This document shows, one piece after another, positions 24,454 to 32,490 of a stretch of 64,000 nucleotides of DNA. The stretch is from Pandoraea sp. PE-S2T-3 (GTDB lineage Bacteria > Pseudomonadota > Gammaproteobacteria > Burkholderiales > Burkholderiaceae), in NCBI RefSeq assembly GCF_002179965.1, contig NZ_NGUQ01000035.1, forward strand, positions 186,001-250,000, given 5' to 3'. How positions within the stretch are numbered: position 1 is the stretch's first letter; each line of letters opens with the position of its first letter. The notes under the pieces are model-generated. The model did no database searches, was not told the origin of the DNA, and was given only the letters and a program-made list of their open reading frames with translations. The translations under genes were made by a program, and so were the position numbers.

Positions 24454-25584
24454 TTAACGCAAACTGAGATTGGTGATCTGGCTGGTCAACTCGCGTGCAG
24501 CGTTGTTGGCGGCCAGACGCAGCGCGTTGTTACGCGCCTCTGCTTCGGTCGGACCGGTGCCCGCATACTGCACAGGCCCCACCGACGCAATGGTGTCGGG
24601 AATGGTTTGCCCGATATCGAGCAGCTTGGCGTTGACCGTCACGGCCACGCGCATCAAGCCCGAATTCGGATCGCGGTCTGCCAGACCGACGTCCAGCGTG
24701 CCGAGTGCGATGTAGGCCATGTGCGCGACGCGCATGCCGGCGACCATCGATGCCAGCGTGGCGGGCTTCAGGTCCATGCCGGACTGGTAATCGTTCTCGA
24801 CGTTGGCCACCTTGAACTGACCACCGGTGTACGGCTCGATCAGCGCGGCTTCATTGACCTTGAACCCGGCCTTCGCGAAGGTCGACGTGAACACCTGCGA
24901 CAGGTTTGCGCTAGGAATCAGACGGAACGTCGAATCAGTTGCGCGACGGGTCCGGCTGCCGCCGGTTTCAACCGAGACTGAGCGCTGCATCGAACCCGAC
25001 ATCTGCGCGCTCGTCGACGCGCTGGTGCCGATCTGGCCGCCACGGATGCTTTCACCCTCGACGCCCTTCTCCGAGTAATTCGACTGCCCCTTCACATCGA
25101 CCTTGCCGTCGACACGTTTGTAGACGCGGTCGTCATACGCCCGCGACGATTCCACCTCGCGCGAGACGAAGATGAACGCCAGCGGCGAACGCCCGGCCAC
25201 ACCGCCCTTGGCAACAGCCGAATTCGCCTTCACCGCGTTACGCAGATTTGCCACGTTGAGCGAGACCCGCACAGCCACCGTGTACTGCTTCTTGTCGGAG
25301 TTCTCGTCCTCGGCGAGGATCGTCGAGTCGAGGATGTAACGATCCGGGTCGGAGAGAATCTTCTGGCGAATCGCGTCGAAGTTCTCCGACTCGGCTTCGC
25401 CCGCGTCAGCGTAATAGAACTCCACGGCCTTCAGTTGCGCAGCAGACAGCGCACGCGCCTTGTCTTCGCGGGAGATGGACCAGCCTTCATAGGTCACGGT
25501 CGCCTTGCCACGTGCTTGCTGCACTTGTGCGAGTGCGCTTGAGGCGAACACCATCGCCGCCAGCAAAAGGAACAGTTTTTTCAT
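24454..25584 (-). CDS. FlgT N-domain-like periplasmic protein
   Basis: A 376-residue exported protein; I start at the ATG at 25584, which overlaps the upstream stop as TAATG. The signal peptide is KLFLLLAAMVFASSALAQ. Mature residues about 20-120 resemble the N-terminal domain of the flagellar assembly protein FlgT: QARGKATVTYEGWSISRED, a helix rich in Ala, DRYILDSTILAEDENSD and KKQYTVAVRVSLNVANL. The middle third is Gly/Ser-rich with alternating charge (SASTSAQMSGSMQRS), and the C-terminal domain has AEARNNALRLAANNAARELT, a second FlgT/LPP20-like helix. In vibrios FlgT belongs to the outer-membrane flagellar ring, but no flagellar gene is present here. Probably an envelope assembly factor. 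Confidence 0.72.
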   Translation of the reverse strand: MKKLFLLLAAMVFASSALAQVQQARGKATVTYEGWSISREDKARALSAAQLKAVEFYYADAGEAESENFDAIRQKILSDPDRYILDSTILAEDENSDKKQYTVAVRVSLNVANLRNAVKANSAVAKGGVAGRSPLAFIFVSREVESSRAYDDRVYKRVDGKVDVKGQSNYSEKGVEGESIRGGQIGTSASTSAQMSGSMQRSVSVETGGSRTRRATDSTFRLIPSANLSQVFTSTFAKAGFKVNEAALIEPYTGGQFKVANVENDYQSGMDLKPATLASMVAGMRVAHMAYIALGTLDVGLADRDPNSGLMRVAVTVNAKLLDIGQTIPDTIASVGPVQYAGTGPTEAEARNNALRLAANNAARELTSQITNLSLR

Positions 25585-26765
25585 TACTTGCATAGCTTCA
25601 TCAGCCCTGTCGTCTTATCAATCTGAGACGTAATGTCCGACGCCGAAGCGGCAGACTTCACCCATGAATCGTCCTTGCCGGCGATCGCTTCCGAGAGCTT
25701 CACGAACAACCCGTTGATCGAGTCGTAGTAAGCCGGAAAGTCATCCACCCACGTCTGTGAAGCCGGCACCGGCTTGACCTCGCCGTTCTTGAGCGAGGTA
25801 TTCAGATACGTGGCACCCGTGAGCGGTTCGCGAATACTGATGTCGGCGTACGAACCGTAGATGTACGCCGTACCCACCGCGTTTTCGCTGTACTTGATCT
25901 TCTTGAAGTTCTTGAGCGTGACGTCGATTTCGTAGTCGGGCTTGGGCAGCGTCAGGTTGAACACCGTACCGTCCATGACCTGCATCGACATGACGTTGCC
26001 GATGGCGTGCCCCTTCGAATACGGAATGACCGGCACACCGATACGCGTGGAGATCGCCTCGCTGACCATGTCGGCCGCCCACGTCTGGGCGCTGGTCGGT
26101 GTCGCCTTCAGGTAATCGGGCAACACGGCGGCCGCTTCCGGCGTCACGTCGACATGGACGACTTGCAGATAGCGCGGTGCTTGATCCGGCAGCTTCGCGT
26201 CGCCGATGGCGGACGCGAAACGGGCATACAAACCGGGTTTGCCGTTGGCACCGTCGTAGACCATGCGCACGCGATCGAGCACTTCAGCCTGCGTCGGTTC
26301 ATGATCGAGATTGTCGACATAGCCGAAGCTGACCGGATAGGACCGCAACACCGTCATCGACTTGAAATCGAAGAACAAGGCTTGTCCACGCAGCATCACG
26401 AACAGCTTGCGCACGGCGCCAAAGCGCTCGACGGACACCGTTTCGGAATTCAGGACGAGCGACACCACAATTGCCTGATCGCGGCCTTTGAGTTGCTCGA
26501 TCGGCTCGGTCGTAAGTTTGAAGTTTTGTGCCGGATGTTGATTCACGGCAGCAAGAAGGCGCTTGTACGGAGAATCCCCAGCGGCTTTCAGTTGGTTTTC
26601 GTAAGCGCGCGAAAAAGGAAACCGTTTGGCAAGACTCGCGGCGTCACCGCCATATGCCGCGCCCGCAAATGTCACTGATTTATCAGTGATTTGTGCTTTC
26701 GCACACCCCGAAAATGCAATCGCAAATGCAAATGCAAGACGGAAAAACAATCCGCCCACCTTCAT
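25584..26765 (-). CDS. exported protein of unknown function, first gene of envelope operon
   Basis: A 393-residue protein from the ATG at 26765, chosen because GGGGGAG precedes it by nine bases; longer starts at 26780 and 26798 lack this. The signal MKVGGLFFRLAFAFAIAFSGC could end in signal peptidase II processing at the Cys, but Phe at -3 is unusual, so cleavage after AKA-Q is also possible. No family is recognised. It has TYLNTSLKNGEVKPVPASQT and VVHVDVTPEAAAVLP blocks and no transmembrane helix after the signal. Its stop overlaps the FlgT-like start by one base, so both are translationally coupled. It likely acts in the periplasm or outer membrane with the other three operon products. Confidence 0.75.
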   Translation of the reverse strand: MKVGGLFFRLAFAFAIAFSGCAKAQITDKSVTFAGAAYGGDAASLAKRFPFSRAYENQLKAAGDSPYKRLLAAVNQHPAQNFKLTTEPIEQLKGRDQAIVVSLVLNSETVSVERFGAVRKLFVMLRGQALFFDFKSMTVLRSYPVSFGYVDNLDHEPTQAEVLDRVRMVYDGANGKPGLYARFASAIGDAKLPDQAPRYLQVVHVDVTPEAAAVLPDYLKATPTSAQTWAADMVSEAISTRIGVPVIPYSKGHAIGNVMSMQVMDGTVFNLTLPKPDYEIDVTLKNFKKIKYSENAVGTAYIYGSYADISIREPLTGATYLNTSLKNGEVKPVPASQTWVDDFPAYYDSINGLFVKLSEAIAGKDDSWVKSAASASDITSQIDKTTGLMKLCK

Positions 26766-26815
26766 ATTCTTTGACTCCCCCATTAGCGCCCACAACAATG
26801 GACGCGAGCCGCCGA

Positions 26816-26844
26816 ATACTGTCGGAGTATCGTTTTTCAGTCAA
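26816..26844 (-). promoter_or_regulatory. candidate sigma-70 promoter of the envelope operon
   Basis: Reading on the minus strand, TTGACT (26839-26844) is followed after 17 bases by CAGTAT (26816-26821). The -35 is good and the -10 weak. It lies 50-80 bases before the start at 26765 in an AT-rich stretch. Tentative. Confidence 0.3.
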
Positions 26845-27129
26845 TCATTTTCGATGTGAAATTCTGATAAACCGGAGAATATCGAAAATAGATGGTAGTA
26901 CTCACTATCAATAAAAATCATTTCACATGATCGCCTTTTGACAACCAAGGCCGCCAATGACATGCAGCCGTCTTTGTTTAAATTCGGCCGCGCGTTTCGC
27001 CGAATGACTACTTGAAATGATAGGTTGCCTGATCAACATATTTTGTGCCAATCAAGCATCTCGTTATTTCACATACATTCTTCCTACATTCGGAGGAATT
27101 ACGGCGGTGAGGGTTACGTTTTTCCAACG
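26845..27129. other. AT-rich intergenic stretch without a gene
   Basis: Between the envelope operon and the iron-sulfur operon, 26766-27129 holds no credible coding frame. Its first part contains the candidate promoter; the rest is noticeably richer in A and T than the flanking genes (for example around 26880-26930 and 27010-27090). No tRNA, terminator hairpin with a U-run or strong palindrome is seen. The 3' end adjoins the stop of the convergently oriented CCG protein gene. Confidence 0.5.
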
Positions 27130-28035
27130 CTACACACCTCGTTGAACCCACCGGACTTCCTGCACCGGCACAACGTGCCGCTTGAGACCGAGCGCTGCCG
27201 CATCGATGCCCAATGCGAGCCCGACGAGCTGCGGCAGATGCAACACCGGCAGATCGAGCGAGGTGTTCAGATCGCGCGCCATGTCGTCCTGATAAGTGTC
27301 GAGCACCGTATGACACAGCGGACACGGTGTCACCATTGCGTCCGCCCCCGCCGCTTTTGCCGACGCCACATGCCGCCCGCTAAGTTTGATGGGAATCACG
27401 TCGCTTTGCGCCGAACAGTGGAAACCGCAGCATGCCGTTCTGCCGGAATAGTCGACGGTCGTGCAGCCCAGAATCTGTGCGAGCGTTTCGATCGATCTGA
27501 CGTCACGCGCATCCGTGTCGCCGAAAATCGACGGTGGCCGAACGATGTGGCAGCCGTAGAACGCCGCAATCCGATGTTCCGACAGCGGTGTTTTCACGAG
27601 CGCACGCAACCGCGCCTCCCCCACTTCCTCCAGCAGATACCAGAGAAAGTGCGTCACACGTGCCGTGCCCCGGTAGACCAGCCCCTCCTCGGCGAGCTTG
27701 CGGTCCACGCGAGCACGCAACGCCGGATCGTTGTCGACGCGCTGTTTCGCTTCGATCAGGTTCAACGTACAGGTATTGCAGATCGTCATGAGATCGAGGC
27801 CTTTCGCCTCGGCCAGCGCGATGATGCGCACGTTAAGCGCGACGAAGCGCTCCGGGTCGGCCGCACGAATCTCGCGACTGCCGGTGCAGGTGGCGGAACT
27901 CAGCGTTTCGAGCGCGATGCCCAGCCGGTCGGCGACAGCGTGTGTGGCCTCCAGCAACTCACCACAAGTGGTACGTGCGCTGCATCCGGGGTAGAAGGCG
28001 ATTTGCATGTTGGGGCCTTGATGGGAAGCACTCAT
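27130..28035 (-). CDS. CCG-domain iron-sulfur protein, HdrB / SdhE-like subunit
   Basis: A 301-residue protein with two cysteine-rich CCG-type repeats, as in heterodisulfide reductase subunit B and the third subunit of thiol:fumarate and 8-methylmenaquinol:fumarate reductases. The C-terminal repeat is complete: Cys162, Cys202-Cys203-Gly and Cys238-x2-Cys241. The N-terminal repeat has Cys18, Cys86 and Cys89, but the central pair is Thr49-Cys50-Thr-Gly instead of CCG, so its cluster site is degenerate. The product is soluble, with no membrane helix. Its start overlaps the iron-sulfur gene stop by four bases. It probably passes electrons between the flavoprotein/iron-sulfur pair and a quinone or thiol partner. 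Confidence 0.87.
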   Translation of the reverse strand: MSASHQGPNMQIAFYPGCSARTTCGELLEATHAVADRLGIALETLSSATCTGSREIRAADPERFVALNVRIIALAEAKGLDLMTICNTCTLNLIEAKQRVDNDPALRARVDRKLAEEGLVYRGTARVTHFLWYLLEEVGEARLRALVKTPLSEHRIAAFYGCHIVRPPSIFGDTDARDVRSIETLAQILGCTTVDYSGRTACCGFHCSAQSDVIPIKLSGRHVASAKAAGADAMVTPCPLCHTVLDTYQDDMARDLNTSLDLPVLHLPQLVGLALGIDAAALGLKRHVVPVQEVRWVQRGV

Positions 28036-28997
28036 TTAAAGAAAATTCGCCGGATCGTCTTGATGCCGTCTACCGGCCGGCGCAGTAGCGCCGCCAATGG
28101 GCTGACTTTGCCGCGCAGCATCAGCTTGAGCGTGCGGCCGGGGCGTTGCAGCACCGCACGCCAGCCACGCGTGCCAAGCACCAGCAGCATGGGTTCGATA
28201 CGCCCGCGTCGCGCGACGATATCCATGAACGTGCGCGCATGCGGCGACGCATCGCGGGCATGCGCGTAAGCCAGTTGCTTGAGCGGTTCGATCGCGGCAC
28301 TCACGATCGGAATGTGCGCGGGGCAAACGGCTTCGCACTGATAACAAGACACGCAATGGTGAACGTGCGCCTCGTCCAGAATGGCTTGCAGACGGGGCGC
28401 GTCGTCGCGGGCGTCCAGCGCGACGCGGGCCAGATGCACGAGCGGTGCAGGACCGGCAAATGCAATGTCATCGGGAAAATCGAGCACCGGGCATGCCGAA
28501 TAACAGGCCAGACAACTCAGGCAGTCCATCGTGGCGCGCAGCGTCGCGGCGTTGGCCGCGTCAATCGGTTCGGGAAACCCGCCATAAGGCTTCGACCGCT
28601 GAAGCCATGTCTGCAACGACACCAATTTCGCTTCGGCAGGCGCGCGATCGACCGCGAGATCGCGAATCAGCGGCAGATGGCGCAGCGGTTCGATATGCAT
28701 CTCGGCTTCGGCCGCCTCCCAGCAGGCGAGCACTTCGCGTCCGTTCATCCGCACGGCGCAGGTGCCGCACTTCTTGGTGCCGCAATACCATCGAAAGCCG
28801 ATATCCACGGCGAGCGCTTCCTGCACGTAATTCAGAGCGTCAATGATGCGCATGTGCGGCACCCCCGGCACCGCAAAGGTTTCAACGTAAGGCGCAGCGT
28901 CCGTCTCAGGATCGAAGCGCGAGATGTGCAGCGTCACCGTCGTCAGTTCACTGCCGCTGCCGATGTCGCCCCGAAACTGCCTGACGTCCGAATGCAT
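28032..28997 (-). CDS. succinate dehydrogenase/fumarate reductase-type iron-sulfur protein (TfrB-like)
   Basis: A 321-residue SdhB/FrdB/TfrB-like subunit. A [2Fe-2S] domain carries Cys72, Cys77, Cys80 and Cys92 (YCGTKKCGTC...LAC); two further motifs, CLSCLACYSACP (159-169) and CVSCYQCEAVCP (215-225), each have four cysteines, so both look like [4Fe-4S] sites rather than the 4Fe/3Fe pair of standard SdhB. It transfers electrons from the FAD subunit to the CCG protein. GAGGG lies five bases before the ATG at 28997. The three-gene order flavoprotein, iron-sulfur, CCG is that of class E succinate dehydrogenases and thiol:fumarate reductases; no membrane anchor is encoded. Confidence 0.88.
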   Translation of the reverse strand: MHSDVRQFRGDIGSGSELTTVTLHISRFDPETDAAPYVETFAVPGVPHMRIIDALNYVQEALAVDIGFRWYCGTKKCGTCAVRMNGREVLACWEAAEAEMHIEPLRHLPLIRDLAVDRAPAEAKLVSLQTWLQRSKPYGGFPEPIDAANAATLRATMDCLSCLACYSACPVLDFPDDIAFAGPAPLVHLARVALDARDDAPRLQAILDEAHVHHCVSCYQCEAVCPAHIPIVSAAIEPLKQLAYAHARDASPHARTFMDIVARRGRIEPMLLVLGTRGWRAVLQRPGRTLKLMLRGKVSPLAALLRRPVDGIKTIRRIFFK

Positions 28998-29058
28998 GGG
29001 TGCCCTCTTCGCGAATGGGTGGTTATTGATGGATCGTTAAATTCGGGATGGCCGCAGG

Positions 29059-30852
29059 TCACCAAGGCACGCTGAAATACTCCTGCCGGTCGAACCCCGG
29101 CGCGATGCCGCCTGCCGGATAGCGCTCCTTCCTGAACCGGTAGTCGCTGCCGTCACGCGCCACGATGTTCTTGCACTGCCATTCAGTGTTGTCGACGTAC
29201 GGAAAGTCGGTCCGATAGAACGTGCCGCGACTCTCCTCGCGCTTCAATGCGCTTTGCAGCGTGACCTCGCATACATCGATCAGGTTGTGAACATCCAGCG
29301 CATCGAGCCACGCCGTGTTGAAGCGCCGCGACGCACTCGGCGGCGTCATGCGCGGCAACTCGCGCTCGCGGAACACGGCGAGCCGGGCCAGTCCCTCGCG
29401 CATCGCGTCGCCGCTCTTGATCAGGCCGTAGGCTTCGCCCATTGCGTCCCAGATGCCGGTCTTGACGTGCATGGGGGCCAGAGGCTGCTGACCGCTACCG
29501 TCAGCCCCCGCGCCTGTGCGAAGCGCCTCGACCCGTTGTTCCTCCGCCCGGATCTGCTGTTCCGTGAGATCGTCGTGGCGATGGCGGTCTGGCAAGCCCC
29601 CGGCGACCGACTCCGCTGCCAGCCCGCCGTCGTAGATCGCGACGGCCAGACTGCCCGTCACGTGAGCGCCTACGCCGCCCGCCACCCACAAGCCGTCGAC
29701 GCTGGTGCGCATCGAGTGCGGGTCGGACTCGATCCCCCCCTGCCGGTAGTGCATCGTGGTGCGGGCTTCGACTTTGTCGCGTGTGATGTCCAGTCCCAGC
29801 TTTTCGAACGCTGACCCGGCGTACTGATAGCGCCGCAGCACATCGGCGTCGATGTGGCTGTAAGACGTGTAATAGCCGCCGCTAAAGCGCGCCTTGCCCG
29901 CGAGCACCTGCTGCGTGAGCCGTTTCACCTGAAGCGAATACGGCGCGAGTGCGGCAGGGGCATCGCGTGCCTGCTCGAAGAAGCATTCGCCCTGCGCGTT
30001 GTACACACGCGAACTCTGGTCGGTCCCTACCAGCGGGTTCGGATACACGTGCAGGCGCTGCCATGTCGGCGGGTTCGCGAAATCGCTGATGTGCCAGAAC
30101 TGCATCTCCAGATTGCTCATCTCGGCCCCCGCGCGAAGCGCCAGCGCAATGCCGTCGCCGGTTTGTTCGCGCGTGCCCGTGGAGCGGCGCACCAACCGGT
30201 CCGCGTGCCCCGTCGCCATGACGACCGCCTTCGCATGCACGGCAAACATCTCGCCGTGCACATAGTCCAGCGCCGTCAGGCCACAGACTTCGCCATTCGC
30301 GTTGCGCAGCAGCGCCGTGACCACACACTCCTCATGCATCGGAATGCCTCGCGCTTGCAGTTGCTTGCGCCGGATGTCCATGAGCAAAATGCCAGTCTGT
30401 CCCTGCATGGGGGCGACCGCCCAGCGCACGGGTGAATGGCTCATCGCGATCTGGCCATCGGCCTCACGCGAGAACAGCAACCCCAGCGATTCCATCTCCG
30501 GATAGAAAGTGTTCTCGATCCAGTGACCGGCGGCGGCCAGATACGACTGATCGACGAGGAAATGGCTGTAGTACTTCGCGAAAAATTCGAGCGAGGCGGC
30601 CGCGTTCTGGTCGGTGCCGCCGAGCATCTTCGAGCCGACGATGACTGCGCCCGCCATGATCGACGCGCCACTCTTGCCGACCAGCCCCTTGGAGATCAGC
30701 ATCGGCTTCAGGCCCAGATCGTGCAGGCGCAACGCGGCATAGGTGCCAGCCCCGCCCCCGCCAACGACCACTACATCGCACTGGATCACCCTCATCGCAG
30801 CAGCGCCCTCCTCGGGCCGGTTGTCGAAACGTGTGGAATCGAATGTGTCCAT
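29059..30852 (-). CDS. FAD subunit of fumarate reductase/succinate dehydrogenase-like complex (TfrA-like)
   Basis: A 597-residue flavoprotein from the ATG at 30852 (30873 and 30795 are alternatives; the last has GAGGAGG upstream). The FAD-binding motif VVVVGGGGAGTYAALRL lies near residues 27-43. The loop that carries the covalent-FAD His in SdhA reads KSGASIMAGAV here, so the flavin is probably non-covalent as in L-aspartate oxidase. Later come MHYRQGGIESDP, VDGLWVAGGV and LKREESRGTFYRTDFP, the SdhA/FrdA capping and C-terminal signatures with the REESRG motif. No Tat or Sec signal. It should oxidise a C4-like or related dicarboxylate in the cytosol, or reduce an enoate. It is divergent from the MHS permease gene, its likely transporter. 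Confidence 0.88.
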   Translation of the reverse strand: MDTFDSTRFDNRPEEGAAAMRVIQCDVVVVGGGGAGTYAALRLHDLGLKPMLISKGLVGKSGASIMAGAVIVGSKMLGGTDQNAAASLEFFAKYYSHFLVDQSYLAAAGHWIENTFYPEMESLGLLFSREADGQIAMSHSPVRWAVAPMQGQTGILLMDIRRKQLQARGIPMHEECVVTALLRNANGEVCGLTALDYVHGEMFAVHAKAVVMATGHADRLVRRSTGTREQTGDGIALALRAGAEMSNLEMQFWHISDFANPPTWQRLHVYPNPLVGTDQSSRVYNAQGECFFEQARDAPAALAPYSLQVKRLTQQVLAGKARFSGGYYTSYSHIDADVLRRYQYAGSAFEKLGLDITRDKVEARTTMHYRQGGIESDPHSMRTSVDGLWVAGGVGAHVTGSLAVAIYDGGLAAESVAGGLPDRHRHDDLTEQQIRAEEQRVEALRTGAGADGSGQQPLAPMHVKTGIWDAMGEAYGLIKSGDAMREGLARLAVFRERELPRMTPPSASRRFNTAWLDALDVHNLIDVCEVTLQSALKREESRGTFYRTDFPYVDNTEWQCKNIVARDGSDYRFRKERYPAGGIAPGFDRQEYFSVPW

Positions 30853-30980
30853 TGTGGGCAGCCCGCCCGGCACCGATGCAGCGATCGGGACACGTCATCC
30901 ACCAAAGCGGCCAAAGTGCGCGGCGCGGCAAGAACGCCCCGAACGCTCCCGGACGAGACCGGCCGCCTCGGCAGAAAATT

Positions 30981-31032
30981 TTGTCCGCTTTGCGATATGT
31001 GTTGTCCCGCGCGCGGTGTGTCGGGCGGACAA
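30981..31032. promoter_or_regulatory. TTGTCCGC / GCGGACAA repeats between tfrA-like gene and permease
   Basis: TTGTCCGC (30981-30988) recurs inverted as GCGGACAA (31025-31032), and a near copy TTGTCCCGC lies at 31012-31020, 31 bases after the first. They sit between the divergent flavoprotein and permease genes and are candidate sites for the AraC regulator encoded after the permease. Confidence 0.4.
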
Positions 31033-31098
31033 GTCACGCTAATGTGAACAGGGCCGTAAAACACATAACAACGACTATCTGGTAAGAGGAGACACACC

Positions 31099-32400
31099 AT
31101 GGATGCGACCCTGCAAGCCGTCGCCCGCAACGAGCGCGGTTCGCCGGCGAAGTCAGTCATCTTGGGCGCGGGTATCGGCAACGCGCTCGAGTGGTACGAC
31201 TTCGCCTCGTTCGTGCTCTTTTCGCGCTATTTCTCGACGCAGTTCTTTCACGCCGAAGATCCGACCGCCGCCTTTCTGTCAACGCTGGCCGTCTTCGCCG
31301 TCGGCTTTCTGCTGCGCCCCATCGGCGGCATCTACTTCGGCTGGCTCTCCGACCGGCGTGGCCGCCGCTTTGCGATGGTGGCCTCGATGGCCGTCACCGC
31401 CGCCGGGTGCCTCGTCATCGCGGTGTCGCCCACCTACGCGTCCATCGGACTGATGGCCCCGGCGCTGCTCGTGTTCGGGCGACTGCTTCAAGGCTTCGGT
31501 CTGGGCGGCGAGATTGGCGCATCGTTCACGTTCCTCGTGGAAAGCGCCCCCGTGAACCGGCGCGGCTTGTGGTCGAGCAGCATGTTCATCGCCATTACCG
31601 GCGGCTCGCTACTGGCGACCGCCGTCGGGCTGGTGCTCACGCAGGTGTTCTCCGCCGACGAGATGACCCGGTACGGCTGGCGCATCCCGTTCTTCTTCGG
31701 CACCGCTCTCGGGGTCTACGCGCTGTTCCTGCGCGGCCGCCTGAAAGAGACCTCCGCGTTCGAACAGGAGCAGAGCGAGGCGCGCGCAGGCGTGCCGACG
31801 CAGCCGATGGCGCAGGCCATCTGGGAACACCGCACGTCGGTGCTGCGGATCATTGCCCTCACGGCCGGACCGACGCTGACGTTCAACACGTGGATGTCGG
31901 GGGCCATCACGTTCGCCACGCACTTCAAGGGTGTCGATGCGCGTCAGGGGCTATGGGCGCTGTGCATCGGCTGTCTGGTCTATATGGCCGTGCAGCCTTT
32001 CTGGGGCGCGCTCTCCGATCGCATCGGGCGTAAGCCCAACCTGCTGCTGGGCGCGGGCGGATCGGCGCTGGTCATCGTGCCTGCGCTGATGCTCATCGAC
32101 GGCTCGTTCGTGCGGCTGACGCTGGCAATCTGCATCGGGCTGGTCGTGCTGGCCGCGTGGACCGCCATCGCCCCGGCGGTCTACGCGGAGTTGTTCCCCA
32201 CGCGCATTCGCGCCACGGGCGTCGCCATCCCTTACTCGCTGACGGTGGCGATCTTCGGCGGCACGGCCCCGTACCTTCAGAACTGGCTGGCCGATCACGG
32301 GCATCTGGGGTGGTTCGCCGCGTATCTGATTGCGCTCAACCTGTTGACGGTGGCCGCAGTGCTCTGGATGCCGGAAACGCGCGGCCGAGCGCTCGAATAA
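31099..32400 (+). CDS. MFS permease, MHS family (organic acid:H+ symporter)
   Basis: A 433-residue, 12-helix permease preceded by AGAGGAGA. GAGIGNALEWYDFASFVLFS is the MHS helix 1 hallmark, RPIGGIYFGWLSDRRGRRFAM the loop 2-3 signature and RLLQGFGLGGEIGASFTFLV helix 4. The closest known functional types are KgtP, CitA and TcuC, which carry alpha-ketoglutarate, citrate or tricarballylate. The divergent fumarate-reductase-like complex and the following AraC regulator and aconitase B support a di- or tricarboxylate as the cargo (inference). Confidence 0.88.
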   Translation: MDATLQAVARNERGSPAKSVILGAGIGNALEWYDFASFVLFSRYFSTQFFHAEDPTAAFLSTLAVFAVGFLLRPIGGIYFGWLSDRRGRRFAMVASMAVTAAGCLVIAVSPTYASIGLMAPALLVFGRLLQGFGLGGEIGASFTFLVESAPVNRRGLWSSSMFIAITGGSLLATAVGLVLTQVFSADEMTRYGWRIPFFFGTALGVYALFLRGRLKETSAFEQEQSEARAGVPTQPMAQAIWEHRTSVLRIIALTAGPTLTFNTWMSGAITFATHFKGVDARQGLWALCIGCLVYMAVQPFWGALSDRIGRKPNLLLGAGGSALVIVPALMLIDGSFVRLTLAICIGLVVLAAWTAIAPAVYAELFPTRIRATGVAIPYSLTVAIFGGTAPYLQNWLADHGHLGWFAAYLIALNLLTVAAVLWMPETRGRALE

Positions 32401-32422
32401 CCGTTGCCAATCAGGCAGTTGC

Positions 32423-32449
32423 AGGCTGGAGGCTCGCCCCCTCCAGCCT
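32423..32449 (+). other. stem-loop between permease and AraC gene
   Basis: AGGCTGGAGG (32423-32432) pairs with CCTCCAGCCT (32440-32449) around a 7-base loop, just after the permease stop. There is no U-run, so it may slow or shield mRNA rather than act as a classical terminator. Confidence 0.45.
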
Positions 32450-32490
32450 CGTGTTAACCCCCATGTCCTGCAACCGACGTTAAGGAAAGA

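Noticed and set aside
22740-24467. Plus-strand frame of 575 codons opposite the envelope operon
   Set aside because: Arg/His-rich translation, no ribosome site, opposite two proteins with clear signal peptides.
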